The position numbers and the translations under genes were made by a program. Positions 1 to 12,373 of a stretch of DNA of 64,000 nucleotides are shown here, piece by piece; position 1 is the stretch's first letter, and every line of letters starts with the position of its first letter. The notes beneath the pieces were generated by a model. It saw only the letters and a list, made by a program, of their open reading frames with translations, made no database searches and was not told where the DNA came from. Source of the DNA: Sordaria brevicollis (Eukaryota; Ascomycota; Sordariomycetes; Sordariales; Sordariaceae); contig JAUTDP010000004.1 in NCBI GenBank assembly GCA_033439795.1, forward strand, positions 3,100,001-3,164,000. The letters are read 5' to 3'.

Positions 1-3000
1 ATATATAAATAAATAATTTAAAAGGTTAATCTGGTCGATAATATAATTTTTAATAATTTTAAATTTAAAAGGGATCCTAATTAAAAAATAAAACGATTAA
101 AAATAATTAAAGAGTAAATTATTACTTTATTTAAAAATTTTAATTTTAAATAGGATTAATACGTTATTTTATACTTTATAGAATTAATTAGAGGGTTTCG
201 CCTTATTAAAAAACGTTTTTAAATTATTTTAAAAACGGTTTAGGATATTTTAAATAAAACCGAAATCGAATTATTTATTTATATTTTTTATAATAAGGAG
301 TAAATTCTTATATAGGACTTTAGCGAATGTAGAAGATTTAATTTAAATATTATTCCCTTTTAGTAAATCCGTATTATATTTTATTTTGCTTAATAAATAA
401 AATTTATTCTAATATTTAAAGCCCTTTATAATTAGGTATACGATTTATTAAAGGATAAAATACGGAAGGGGATTTTTAAAGAAAATTATACTATTTACCG
501 AAATAATTGGTTTTTAATTATTAAAAAGAATAGCGGCCTACGTTTTATTAATAACGTTTAGTAAATTAATAGGGTAATTTTAAAAAATATTAACCTATTT
601 TTAAATTATAAAGAATTTAGCGAAATATTTAAAAGGTATAAAATATTATCTTTATTCGACTTTTTTTCTAATTACAATTAAATTTCCCTCGATAAAATTA
701 ACCGCGATTTTATTACTTTTTTAATACTTTTAGGCCTTTTTAGGATAATTATTCTATTTTAAGGAGGTATTAATTCGGTTATTTAATTTATAAGGGCGAT
801 AATTAAAATATTTTACGATTTAATTTTTAATATTTATTAATTATATTTTAATAATATTTATATTAAAGGGTTTCGGATAATTTATAATAAAGAGTAAATC
901 GGTTCGAAGGGAATTAAGAAGTATATTTTAGAGTATTTTATAAATATCGATAAAGTTTTAATTAATATTAAATTTACCAAAAGTATTATTATAATAATTA
1001 AATTATAATAGTATTAGAAGGAAGTAATTTTTATTAAATATTTTTATATATTTAATAGAAGGGTTCTAATTAAGGAGAAAATCCAAAAGATTAACGAATA
1101 AATTTATTATAAAAAGACTTTTAGGAAAAAGGGAAGCGGTATTTAAAAAGTCCGTTCCTTTTTAAGAATTGTAAGCTATTATTAAATATAGATCCGCGGA
1201 TTTAATATTATTACGATCCTTTTTTATATTTTAATAAAGAAGGGAATTATATTTAAATAAATTGAAAATAAATAATTCGTAATAGAATACTTTTAATATT
1301 TAATTACTACGGCTCTAATCCTTACGACCTTTATTTATAATAATAAACGCTATAGAATTATTATTTTAATAGTCGATATTTTTTTTAAAGGTTAGGGAGG
1401 TATTTTAGAATAAATTGGCCCCGATAATACAAAATATCCGTATAAATTTAAAAGTAGAATTTGGTTAAAGGTTGAAAAATATTATAATATTATTAAAAGG
1501 GAATTTCGGGAGCTTCTTTATACCCTAAAGCGTTTATAAAAATACTTCTTTAAAATATATTTCGTTATTAAAACCGACGTTATAATCCTTATATATTAAT
1601 TTAATAATATTATTAACGATATTTTAAGGGCCTTATTAATATATTAAATTATTTAAATTAAAGTTTTAATTTTGAAATTAAATATATTCTTAATTTAAAG
1701 AATTCTATAATTAATAAATTATTTTACAAACCCTTTAGACTTTTTAATTTATATAAAGAAGAATATAAAAAGAATATTAATAATTTCGTAAACGTATAAA
1801 TTTATACTACTTTTACGGAATTATTTAAATTAATTTTATATAGTAATTAATCGTAATAATCGGAAAAAATCGCTAAATTCCTTTTAATTATAGAAATCCT
1901 TACCTATTTAAAAAATATAATTTTAAAACGCTAATTCCATAATAACGCGTTAAAATATATAATTTAAAATAGCGTTCTTTAATTACAGCCTATTAATTCT
2001 ATTCAATTCCTTAAGCGGATTATCGATATTTAAAAGGAGCGGTAATTAATTATAACCTAATATTATAATAAAATAGGATATTAAGGACGTAAATGAATAT
2101 ATTATTATATTATTAAATATTATTATTAAAAGGGTATATATAATAATATCGAAGAATTAATCCGCTCTTACCCCTAATATTAATAATTTAATCCTAAACG
2201 CTTCGAAGACGGTTATTAATAATTTTATTCCAATTCTCATCCTTTTAATAAATAGACTTTGGATATTTAATATCTTTTAAAGGCCGACGGAAAAAAGATT
2301 CTTTTTTTAAAGGTTAAAAATAACGCGACCGGTTACGTTAAGGCTATTATTTTATTTAATATTAAATTTATTTAAATAAAATACTTTTTTAAATCCGTTT
2401 TTTTAAAATAGGGATATTTTTTAGCGGTTTTAATTAATAATAGTTCTAAATTCTAATTAATCGTTATTAAATATTTAACCCAATGAAAAATCTATAAAAA
2501 ATATATTATACCCTTTAACTCTAAAGCTAATAAAAATAATAAATAAAGGTATATAATAATCGCCGCCTTATTTATAAAAATAATAAATAATAAAGGGCGT
2601 AATTAGAAGAAACTTTTACCCTACGTTTTATTTACTAATTAAATAATAATCCGGGGCAATTATAATTATATTCCCTTTTAATTAATTTATAAATATAATC
2701 CTATTACTCCTATTAAATTCGATTTACCTTTATAGCAAGTTATTAATTAGAAAAATAATAATGAATTAATAATAAAGGAAGAATTAATTTATATTATTAT
2801 TTAAATACGCGAAGAATTAAAATACCGGTTTAATTAGGCTATTAAGAAGGTCACTATAATAAAGGAAATAATTACTATTTACTATAATAAGAGGGATAAA
2901 CGAAAAATACGCCCTATTAATATTTAAATCGAGGTTAGAAATTTTATTTTAAAGTATAATAACGTTAAAAGGGTAAATATAAATTCTATATAGAAATTAA

Positions 3001-3491
3001 CCTACCGTTAGAAGGGTTTCTATTATATATATTAAATTTCCTCTTTAAATAATATTTATTATTTGAATATTTTTAATAAGATCCTTTTAAAAAAATCAAT
3101 AAGTGTTAAGAATATTAAAAAAATCGTAATTAAGGATAAAATAATATTAAATATTAAAAATCTGATAAAAAGTTTATAAAAACTAATTAATCCCGAAGAA
3201 AGATTTATTCGGGGTTTAATTAATAATGGAAAAATCGTAGAAAAAATTCCTAAAAGACTTTTAAAAACGGAGGAACTTTAGCTAATATTTATTAAAGGAA
3301 TTCGAACGAAAATCTTTAATAAAAAAATACGCTAGAATTTTAAAAAATCTTTAATCGAAATAATTATTTTAACGAAAAAGCCTCCGAAGGAGTAAACTTT
3401 AATTAAAGATTAATTTAAAGTATAATTAAATATTATAAAAGGGGAAGAAATTTAACCCTAATTTAAAAACGACCCTAATTAATTCTAAATT
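1..3491 (+). mobile_element. Degraded Gypsy retrotransposon, pol part (left end outside window)
   Basis: Conceptual translation of the plus strand, reading through many TAA/TAG, gives Gypsy pol in the usual order. Reverse transcriptase lies at about 430-840: a block resembling the family's YRN-x-WFLI-KKNSGLRFIN motif, then an FDFFS-like block, then one resembling GGINS. RNase H is at about 1480-1800 and integrase at about 2050-2800, with a recognisable stretch LPYVLFTN near 2617. No frame is open. The sequence is cut at 3491 by the insertion of the next Gypsy element and should resume at 12641. No LTR of this element is visible. The stops are explained by C-to-T changes on either strand (CAA/CAG to TAA/TAG, TGG to TAG/TAA), as in RIP. 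The superfamily assignment is firm; the exact family is not known. Confidence 0.75.
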
Positions 3492-3496
3492 ATAAA

Positions 3497-3758
3497 TGTC
3501 ATGGCCTAGTTTGGCGGGTCACGACCTGGGTGAAGGATAGGAAGGAGGGGTAGACCTAGGAATACGGCCGTGGTCGCCTAGCGATACGGTTCGCGAATGT
3601 ATAGATTAGATAAAGGAAGGTGGGGCGCGCGCGGCGCGTATATCTCGCGCGCCGTACGCGCGTACAACTCTTTCTTTTTATTTTATTCTTTAATTGTAAA
3701 TTTTATATTAAACGTTAATAACGTTATAGCTTTACTTCGTCCGTTACGTACTCTTATA
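3497..3758 (+). repeat. 5' LTR of the 9.1-kb Gypsy element
   Basis: 262-bp long terminal repeat, matching 12374-12635 over its full length without gaps. The differences I can see by eye are all transitions. It keeps a CpG-dense block at about 3625-3665 that includes GCGCGCGCGGCGCG and the inverted CTCGCGCGCC. The ends fit TG...CA once C-to-T change is allowed for. Confidence 0.88.
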
Positions 3759-6700
3759 TTATTTACAATTTATTATTCTACCGGGGATAATATTTAAAAT
3801 ATCCTTTTCTAAATTAATTGAAAGAAAAGCTACGATGTAACGTTATAGTAAATAATTAAAATAAACGATGGGGTAAGTTAAAATGATTCGCCGCTTAATG
3901 CCGCGTAATTAACCTTACGCCTTTTTAATAAAAAATATAGAAAATCCCGATTAAGTTACGATTATTAAATTATTACCGCTAGGAAACGAATATTATAGTT
4001 CGTAATAATATAGAAGCCGTGTAAATTCGCTAAATTTATTTCGATATTAACGTTTTAAAAGAATATAAATTTAAAGATAATAAATTTCCCCTTTTGGAGG
4101 TACGTTGTAAATTATTTAACCTTAACGATTTTATACGTCCCGATTATTAGGGTATTACTTTCCATACCGTTAATTATAATAATAAAAATAACGCCGACGA
4201 TAAAGAAAATAAAAAAATCGATTTATTATTTCTCTTATATAAAGAATTATATAAATATTACTTCGATTATATTTAATTAATAATTTATTGCGTTTATTAT
4301 TTTATTAATTAAAAGGTCTCCGATTATAATTTAAAGGAACGTTTTTAAAATCTTTTTAGTTATATATAATGTAATAAAGAGCCTTTTATACCCTTCGCCC
4401 TTATAATTATTAAAAATAAAGCCGACCCGAAAGTTAAAATATTCGATAGTTTAATAATTTACGAATAATTTATAATTTTTATTAAGGAGGCTCTTAAGGC
4501 TATATATATAAAAATATATACCCGTATTACTTTTTATATAATTATTATAGAATAAATTAATAATTTTATTATTATATTTAATTAGGCCGATAAGGATATC
4601 CTAACCTTAGAATATTAGGCCGATCGTTTTAATTCTATAGCCGCTTATTTATTTAAAAAAATCTCTTCGGATAATCCTAATCCTCCTACGGATTATTATA
4701 TTATTAACGCCGGTTTCTAATAAGCCTTTACCGAAAATTCCCGTTTTAAAAAATAAAATAAATATTTAATAACCTCTTTTAAAATTACTTTTAACGCTAT
4801 AAGTAAAAAAGTTTTAAATAGAAGCGATCCCGATAATTCTAATTCGGATTTAAATTATAACTTTCGCTCGAAAGGTCCTTTAAATTTATTTAATAATTAT
4901 TATAATAAAAGTAGTTAAAAACCTATGTACTTTTATTCTAAAACTTTAATTACTACGATTATTATTAAATTATCCGAAGGTAAATGCTCCGCTAAAGAGG
5001 AAAACGTTAATAAATTTTATAACGATGAAAAAGAAGATAAAGTTACTTTTAACGTTTAATATTATTAAATTAAAATTAAATTCGAAATTAACGCCGATTA
5101 TTTCGATAATAACCGTTAGAAATTTAATTATATTATTAATTATTTTATTAGTAAAATTATTTAAGCCCTTTTCCTTTATTTAAATATTAATTACTTTAAT
5201 TATTTTATAATTTTAAAAGAATTTTTAAAATACCTTTAAGATAAGTATTACGATTATAACGCCTTCGAAAAAGCCTTCGCGGAGTTTAATAATTTCGAAA
5301 TAAAATTTAATAAACGTTTTTAAATTTTTAAAAATACCTTTTAACGTTTAGCCGGTTAATACCGCCGTCCGCGCGATTAATAAAAAAGTAATTTCTATTA
5401 TAAAATTATTAAAGAATTTTATTAAACGGTAGAATTTATTTATTTAAACCCAATTAAGAGTTTTATTAATTATATATTATTCTTTAATTCCTTCGACGAA
5501 AGTAATTGTATAAATGCTTAAAAAACCCGCTCGTATTTTAATAAATAAGGTTTTTAATGTAACGTTATAAATTCCGGTAATATTGCCGTATTTAGTAAAG
5601 AGGTTTCTTCCTTTAAAACGTTCTTGAAAATTAAAGCCTTTGAGCGTTCTATTATTAAGGAAATGTATAAATTTAGCTGTAAAAGTAAATATTTCACTTA
5701 TTATAAAAAAAGATATATAAATAATAAATATTTTTATAAAGAGAAGTTATTTAAATAATTAGACGTTTATTTTAATTCTATTGCGGATATTATTTAGGGT
5801 AAAGATTTTATTAACGTTAAGGAATTATTTAATGCTATTTCTTCGGACGATAATTCTTATAATTCGGATATTATTTTTTCCTTCGAAGAAGAGGGAAATT
5901 AAATTCCTTAGAATAAATCTCCCCTTAGGGATGAGTATTAGCCGATATTAATAATTTATAATATTTAAATTTTAATTTTCGTAATTATTTAGGAAGGAAA
6001 TCTTCTTTTTTAATAAAATATAATATAATATTTAATAGAATTATTATTATTATTTATAATATTTTAATTAATATTGGAGTTAATATTTATATTATTATAA
6101 ATTTATTTTTTACGAAGAAATTCCGTAAATTATTAAAATTATTTATATATAATAATTTTAACTTAAGTTATATTACCCCCTATCGAAAAATGAAACCCGA
6201 TATTATCGAAGTCGTAATAAAAAGTTATATTAAAATCCAAAATTTCAAAATTTTCGATTAATGGATTATTATTTTTCCTAACTTTAAATGTAATATAATT
6301 ATTAGTAATATATAGTTCGTATATAACGACGTTTTTACCGATTTAATTCGATCGAAATTATTCTTCCTTATTTTATAGAAGAGAAATTTTTCCTAAAATT
6401 TCGAAATAAGTAGGAAAAAGCTTTTCCGTTATTCTAATTTCTAAAAAGATATTAAAGCCCGAGAATTATTATTAAAAAAAGAAAATAAGCGCCGACGAAA
6501 TGGATGCGATAAATATTAAACTATACGATTAAAAATTACTAAATTGGAATATCCTATACTATTTAAGGAAATTACCCCCTTATAGCGGCTATTTTCGATT
6601 TTATCCCGCTGCCCAACCCGTTCTCTTTCTTTAGAAGCGATTAAATAATACTTCAATTATATAAATTATTAATTCTTTAATTAGATTAATAAAATACCGA

Positions 6701-7534
6701 TAAATAAAGAAGAAAAGCCTTATATTTATTATTGAAACGCCCATCCCTTCGCATTGGAGGTGGAGTTGCGCCGGGCTCGCCCATCCCGAAACCCCGAAGT
6801 CCGAAGGCCGCAGGTCGTGCCATAGGCCCGTCGCAGCGAAACCTTCTATTGAGGAAGGCGCGGCGTTTCTGTCTATATTTGCCTAGAGTGCAATTAATTC
6901 CACGTGCGCCGAGCCTCGCTTAGAGCGACACCAAACTCCAAAAGGCTTAGCTTCATGCATCAGGACACAGTGTCAATCAAATCGGAAGCAAAAAACCATT
7001 GCAATTGAGATGCACCCTCAACCGTCAGCGTCGCGGACTCAAAAAAAGTACCGTTGTGCTCGTCAGATTATTCCGGACAGAATGGTACTGGTTGCATCAA
7101 ATTCCGACGAGTAGTTATTGAGAAAAATAAAAAAGAAGATAGAGAAAAGGATGCATTGAGGTTTTGGCGGGAGGTCGACGGTTGGCGGAAAGTTTGGCAG
7201 CTGGTGGAAGGTTTGGCGGTTGGCGACGAAGGCCCGGCCGGTAAGAAAATTGTTAGTGGACTTAGAAAAAAATCGAAAAAAATTTTGAAAAATCGCCAAA
7301 TTTTTTTCTAAGGCTTATAACCCTAACCCCAGTAGTAAAAGGGGTACCAGAATGTAGAGGGGAAAGAGGCGAGTAAAATGCACCCCCTGGCGGATTCGTA
7401 CACCCCCAGTTGAAGGAGAAAAACGACTTTGAAAAAATTTGACGGATAGGTAGGTAGAAGAAAAAAATTTCTAAAAAAATTCGAAAAAATTCGAAAAAAA
7501 TTCTAAGAAGTAGGAGGGGTATAAAAGTAATACT

Positions 7535-7536
<2 letters not shown>

Positions 7537-7597
<61 letters not shown>
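7537..7597 (+). repeat. (AAT)n microsatellite
   Basis: About 60 bp of uninterrupted AAT trinucleotide repeat within the Helitron-like insertion. An equivalent ATT tract of about 65 bp sits at the matching place, on the opposite strand, in the related element near 41.0 kb. It probably belongs to the element's structure and not to the host locus. Confidence 0.9.
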
Positions 7598-7884
7598 TTA
7601 GAAATAGTTTTTAAAATAATAAAAATTTATTATATTAAGGAAAGTGAAATAGGAAAGAATTTTGAATAAATAGGGGTCGTTATATAAAGAAAAGGAAAAG
7701 AAAATTTAAATTCCTTTTAAAAATATTAAGAAAAAGAAAGTAAAGAAAGTAAATAAGAAATAAACAAGAAAAATAAAAAAAGAATAATAAATATACGAAA
7801 AATAAAGGAAATAATAAAGAATATGAGTTAAAAAGTAATTTAATTATATAAAAAAATATTTGGAAAATATTCATAATAAATATT

Positions 7885-7936
7885 AATAAATAAATAAATA
7901 AGTAAATGGATAAATAAATAAATAAATAAATAAATT
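7885..7936 (+). repeat. Imperfect AAAT/AATA tetranucleotide repeat
   Basis: Runs of AAAT-type units, broken by AAGTAAATGG, occur in the AT-rich right part of the Helitron-like insertion. 7.6-8.59 kb otherwise holds only AT-rich sequence with no gene I can support. Confidence 0.7.
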
Positions 7937-8699
7937 TGATTAATATAAAAGTATAAATAGATTTATTAAATTAAGGAAAAATTATAAAATAACAAAAATA
8001 AATAAATATTAGAATTTCAAAACTTTTATATAATTAAAATCAAAACGTAAAAAAGGTTAGGTATTTAAGAAATTAAAAAAATAAAATATATAAGAAACCA
8101 AAATAATAAAAGATTGGAAAGAAAATAATGATTTCTTATTATAAAAGCCCGGTTATAGAAAGAATAATTTAAAAGAAGGATTTAAGAAAAATAGGTTAGA
8201 AATAAGGAAATATAAACTAAAAGAATAAAAATAATTAATAAAAAATAAATAAACTATTAATAATAAATAATAAAGAGAGAAATATAAATAAAGAGGTAAT
8301 AAAGTTAATTAACTAATTGAATAAAATAATAAGAATGAAAATTATAATAGAAATTAATATTTAAGTAAATTAATAAACTTATAAATAGAAAATAAATAAT
8401 TAAATAAACAACTACAATAGAAATAAAACCCAATTTATTAAAAATACAATACTTAATATTATTATACGAATATACAAACGTATAAGTATATAAATCTATT
8501 CTATATTAAATATTCTATTAAGGAATTAGTTAAATAAAAATTATATAGAATGTTAATTAAATTTAAATAATTTAAATATTATAAAATATTGATAAGAAAT
8601 GGGCGTTTCATTGTCTTCCCGGGTATAATAGGCTCCGCCCGGGGAAAAACTATTTTAAAAAATAAAAATATATTATAATTACGGACCGATACCCGCTTC

Positions 8700-11600
8700 G
8701 TAATATATAAAGACTTTATTGTTTAAAATGTAATTAAGGATAGATTAAAGATCGCCCCGCGGATTTTGTATTTATTAATACCGATTTATTTTATAAAATA
8801 GCGAAAAAATTTCATTTGGGAATTATTAATTTATACGAATTAGACCGCTTTATTAAAGAAAAATATATTAAGCGAAACGGTCCTTTAAATATAAATAAAG
8901 CGGAATTACGTTACTGGATTATAAAAGAAGTATTTAATCGATATTATAATTTCCTAGAAGTATTTAATAAAGTTAAATTGGATACCCTATTTGAATTACA
9001 ACCTAATATAGATTATTATATCCTTTTTAATAATAGAATCCGATTGGAAGATTTCGGATTTAATCTTTTATATAAAATATCGTTAAAGGAATTCGAAGTT
9101 TACTATAATTATATTATTAAAAATTTAAATAAGGGATTTATCGAGTTTAATATAGCCCTTTAGGCCGCGCTTATACTCTTTATACTTAAAGTTAATGGAA
9201 GGTTACGATTTTACGTAAATTATCGAAAGTTAAATATTATATTAAAGAAAGATCGATACTTATTATTACTAATTGAGGAAATTATTATTTAATTAATTAA
9301 AATAAAAATTTTTATAAAGATTAATATCCGATAAGCCTTTTATCGAATTTATATATATCCGGACGATAAAGAATTTATTATATTCCGAATTCGGTATAGG
9401 GTTTATAAATATAAAGTATTACCTTTCGGGCTTATTAACGGTCCTACTACCTTTTAATAGTTTATTAATAAAATTTTAATAGGATATTTAAACGATTTTT
9501 ATAATGTATATATTAATAATATCTTTATTTTCTTTAAAACCGAAGAAGAGTACGAAATTTATATTAAAAAAGTATTAGAACGATTACGGGACGTTGGGTT
9601 GTAAGCCGATATTAAAAAATATAAATTCTATATTACGTTAATTAAATTTTTAGGGTTTATAGTATTAACCGACGGTGTATTTATCGATTTAGAAAAGGTA
9701 GTTATCGTTAAGAATTAGAAGGAGCCGATTAACGTAAAGGGGGTATAATCCTTTATAAGGTTCTATAATTTTTATTAGAAATTCGTAAAGGAATTCGGCA
9801 AAGTAGTTTAATTTTTTACCCGTTTAATAAAAAAGGATATACTTTTCGAATAGAATAAAGATTATTAAATCGCCTTTAACGAATTAAAGGATTATTTTTT
9901 AAAAGCGTTTATATTGGTGTACTTTTTATACGAAAAATTAATACGTATAGAAACCGATTCTTTTAACGGCGTTTATACGGGAATTATATTATAATTATAG
10001 TCCGAAGATAAAGAATAGCACCCGGTCGCTTTTTTTTCTAAAATTATATTACCGGCCGAAATAAATTATATTATTTATAATAAAGAATTCTTAATAGTAA
10101 TAAAGGCCTTAGAAATTTAGAAGGCCGAATTTATTAATATTTATCCTTTCCTAATTATTACCGATTATTAAACGTTAGAATATTTTTCGATTAAATGCCT
10201 ATTTAATTTACGTTAAATTGGATAGGCGGAAACGATATTATAATATATTTTTAAATTTATTTATTAGCTTGGAAAAAAGAACGTTGTTATTAATATTTTA
10301 TTTTATAAATTCGAAGATTTTAAAACCGTTAAAAAAAAAAAGGAAGATTAAAAAACCCTACGTTTATTTAAGGAAAAAAAAGACGGAATTTTCTTATATA
10401 TAGGAGATAAAGGTAATATTAGTAAAAAAGCGGTTTAAATATTAATAACGGATTTATATCTTTTAAATAATGAAGAAATACCCTTTACGCTATTTAATAT
10501 AGAATTAATTAACGCGTTACTATAAATTAATTAGATAAGCCCCGCTTTAAAAATCTATTGGGTTAAAGTTTGGAATAGGGATTTAAAATTCGTTTTAAGG
10601 ATTAATAAATTATTTATTAAAAGGGGGAATAGGTTGGCGGTTTTAAAAGGAGATTTACGGAAGGTTATTATTTATAAAGTTTATTTTAAATTTATTATAA
10701 AATACCCTAGACGAAATAAAATTCGATGCTTCGTTTCCTAATAATATTAGTAAGTAAATATATTTAATAATATCGACCGGTTTATTAATAATTATTGGAT
10801 TTATAAAGTATCGAAAATTCTATACGATAAAACCCCCGGTCTATTATATCCCTTAGGTATACCGAACCGTTCGTAGCGATATATCGTTATTAATTTTAAA
10901 AATATATTTTAAAATAAACGAAAATATAATAATATAATAGTAATAGTAGATCGGCTTTTTAAGGCTTTATAGTATATTCTTTATAAAAATACTATTATTA
11001 CGAAGTAAGCCGCTTATTTATATTATTATAGCTTATAGAGGGTATATAATTATTTAAAGGAGGTAGTAAATAATAAAAGTCTTTAATTTATTTCCGTATT
11101 TACCGACGAAATATTTAAAATTTTTAATATATATTAGAAACTCTTTTTATTAAATTATTCCCAAATGGCCAATTAAATTAAAATTATAAATTAGTATATT
11201 AATTAACGTTTTTATCTATTTATAAATTATAATTAAAATAATTAATTTATCGCTTTATTAACTTTAAATATTATTTAAGCTTTATTTCCTTATAAAAATA
11301 TTAGGATATCCCCTTATAAAATTATTATAGAATACCTAATATTATTACCTTTCTATTAGGATTACCGAATTAATTTAATTCCGGCTAAAGAAAAATATTC
11401 CCGCGAAGAAGTATAAAAAGTTATAAAAATTCTTTATAATTATTAGGAAATAACGTAATCTATTATAAAATAAGTATAAGAAAAATAAATAGCGTAAACG
11501 AATAAATATTAGAGGGAATTAAATTTTAATATCGGTAATTACGTTTTTATTATAAAGAAATTATAAGCGATAGACCGACCGAATAATAAATTGGATTTTC

Positions 11601-11975
11601 CCTTTACCCGTATTCTATATTTAATTAAAATTATATTAAAATACTTATACGAATTCGAATTACTATTAATATAGCGAAGCGCCCGCGTTTATTACGTAGA
11701 CCGTTTGCGGAAATGCTTAAATAACCCTCTATTAGGATAAATAAATAAAAACCCTATAAAAGAAATAATTAAAAATAAGGAAGAATAGGAAATAGAGAGT
11801 ATTACGATTTTACGTTTATATTAGGGGGAATTTTAATATTAAGCTAATTAAAAGGGATAGGACTTAAATTTAATATAATATCTAATTGGCGATTTTAAAT
11901 AATTACTTAATATCCTTAAAGCCTTCTATAATACTAATTTTAATAAATTAAAACCTTTAAAATAATTTCGAATAT
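8700..11975 (+). pseudogene. Gypsy pol remnant: RT, RNase H, integrase, chromodomain
   Basis: A 115-codon open stretch (8816-9163) covers the segment just upstream of reverse transcriptase, including FELQPNIDYYI and LKEFEVYYNYI. RT proper follows, with recognisable blocks NGRLRFYVNYRKLN (about 9190-9230), LPFGLINGPTTF (about 9420-9456) and LGFIVLTDG (about 9650-9675). RNase H follows at about 9.9-10.2 kb, and integrase at about 10.8-11.7 kb. A chromodomain-like stretch is at about 11.78-11.96 kb; the segment EIESI is followed by a block resembling the usual aromatic-rich fold, then GDFK. Stops are frequent after 9163. Known role of the family: reverse transcription and integration, with the chromodomain targeting heterochromatin. 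This copy cannot make a functional protein. Confidence 0.75.
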
Positions 11976-12163
11976 AGAAGGGCGTTTAAATAAAGGGTAT
12001 TATATTAAATAATTATAAGGAGGATAATTTATTAGTAAAGGAGACGGTATTAGGAAGGAAATTAAAAAGGTCGAACTGATTACGTAAGTAAAAAAAGGGG
12101 GTTAGGGAATTAATTAATAAATAGTACGGGAGGGCGAACTATTATTAAACGATTCGTAGAATT

Positions 12164-12284
12164 AATTTAATAGCGTAACGGTAGGATTAAGGGCCTTAAA
12201 ATTATATTATAGGTTACCCCGAAGGTATTCCTCTTTTATTTAGAAAGTAATTGTAAATTATAGGTTCGAACCCTACTTCGGTTA
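12164..12284 (+). other. tRNA-like sequence with Pol III signals, possibly a degraded tRNA gene
   Basis: TAGCGTAACGG (12171-12181) matches an internal A box and GGTTCGAACCC (12263-12273) a B box. The T arm can fold as ATAGG / TTCGAAC / CCTAC (12260-12276). TTCGGTT (12277-12283) can pair with AATTTAA (12164-12170) at six of seven positions if two G-U pairs are allowed. A 12-nt T run (about 12290-12301), usable as a Pol III terminator, follows. The A-to-B spacing of about 80 nt is long, so an intron or long variable arm would be needed, and I could not fold a convincing anticodon arm. It lies between the chromodomain remnant and the polypurine tract, so it may be captured, part of the retrotransposon, or chance. 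Confidence 0.35.
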
Positions 12285-12359
12285 TATTATTTTTTTTTTT
12301 TCCCTTCTTCTCTTCTTTTTTCTTTCTCTCTTTTCGATTCTAAGGGTAGAATCTTCTTT

Positions 12360-12370
12360 AAGGGGGGGGG
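12360..12370 (+). other. Polypurine tract of the Gypsy element
   Basis: AAGGGGGGGGG lies three bases upstream of the 3' LTR. This is the expected place for the plus-strand DNA primer of an LTR retrotransposon. Confidence 0.7.
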
Positions 12371-12373
12371 TAA

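Larger units (their letters stand above)
6733..8648 (+). mobile_element. Helitron-like non-autonomous insertion inside the Gypsy element (first copy)
   Basis: The Gypsy coding order (protease before, reverse transcriptase after) is interrupted here by unrelated DNA whose first 700 bp have near-normal GC. The left edge begins TGAAACGCCCAT (6733-6744). A perfect inverted copy, ATGGGCGTTTCA, lies at 8599-8610, not at the very end. A hairpin follows: TTCCCGGG (8616-8623) pairs with CCCGGGGAA (8638-8646) around a 14-nt loop. Inside are the block GAGAAAAACGACTTTGAAAA (7416-7435), GACGGATAG, and an (AAT)n tract at about 7537-7597. The second element at 40862-41583 has the same items in the same order and orientation. 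The outer ends are approximate. Reading frames inside (for example 6732-6923 and 7054-7311) look like no known protein. Confidence 0.55.

Noticed and set aside
3597..3797. 66-codon frame across the 5' LTR
   Set aside because: It runs through the LTR end into leader sequence and is not conserved in the 3' LTR copy.
7321..7336. Telomere-like CCCTAACCCC
   Set aside because: Only about one and a half units; no array, so not telomeric.
7537..7597. Possible CRISPR-like or satellite array
   Set aside because: It is a simple trinucleotide microsatellite without spacers; CRISPR arrays are not expected in a fungal nucleus.
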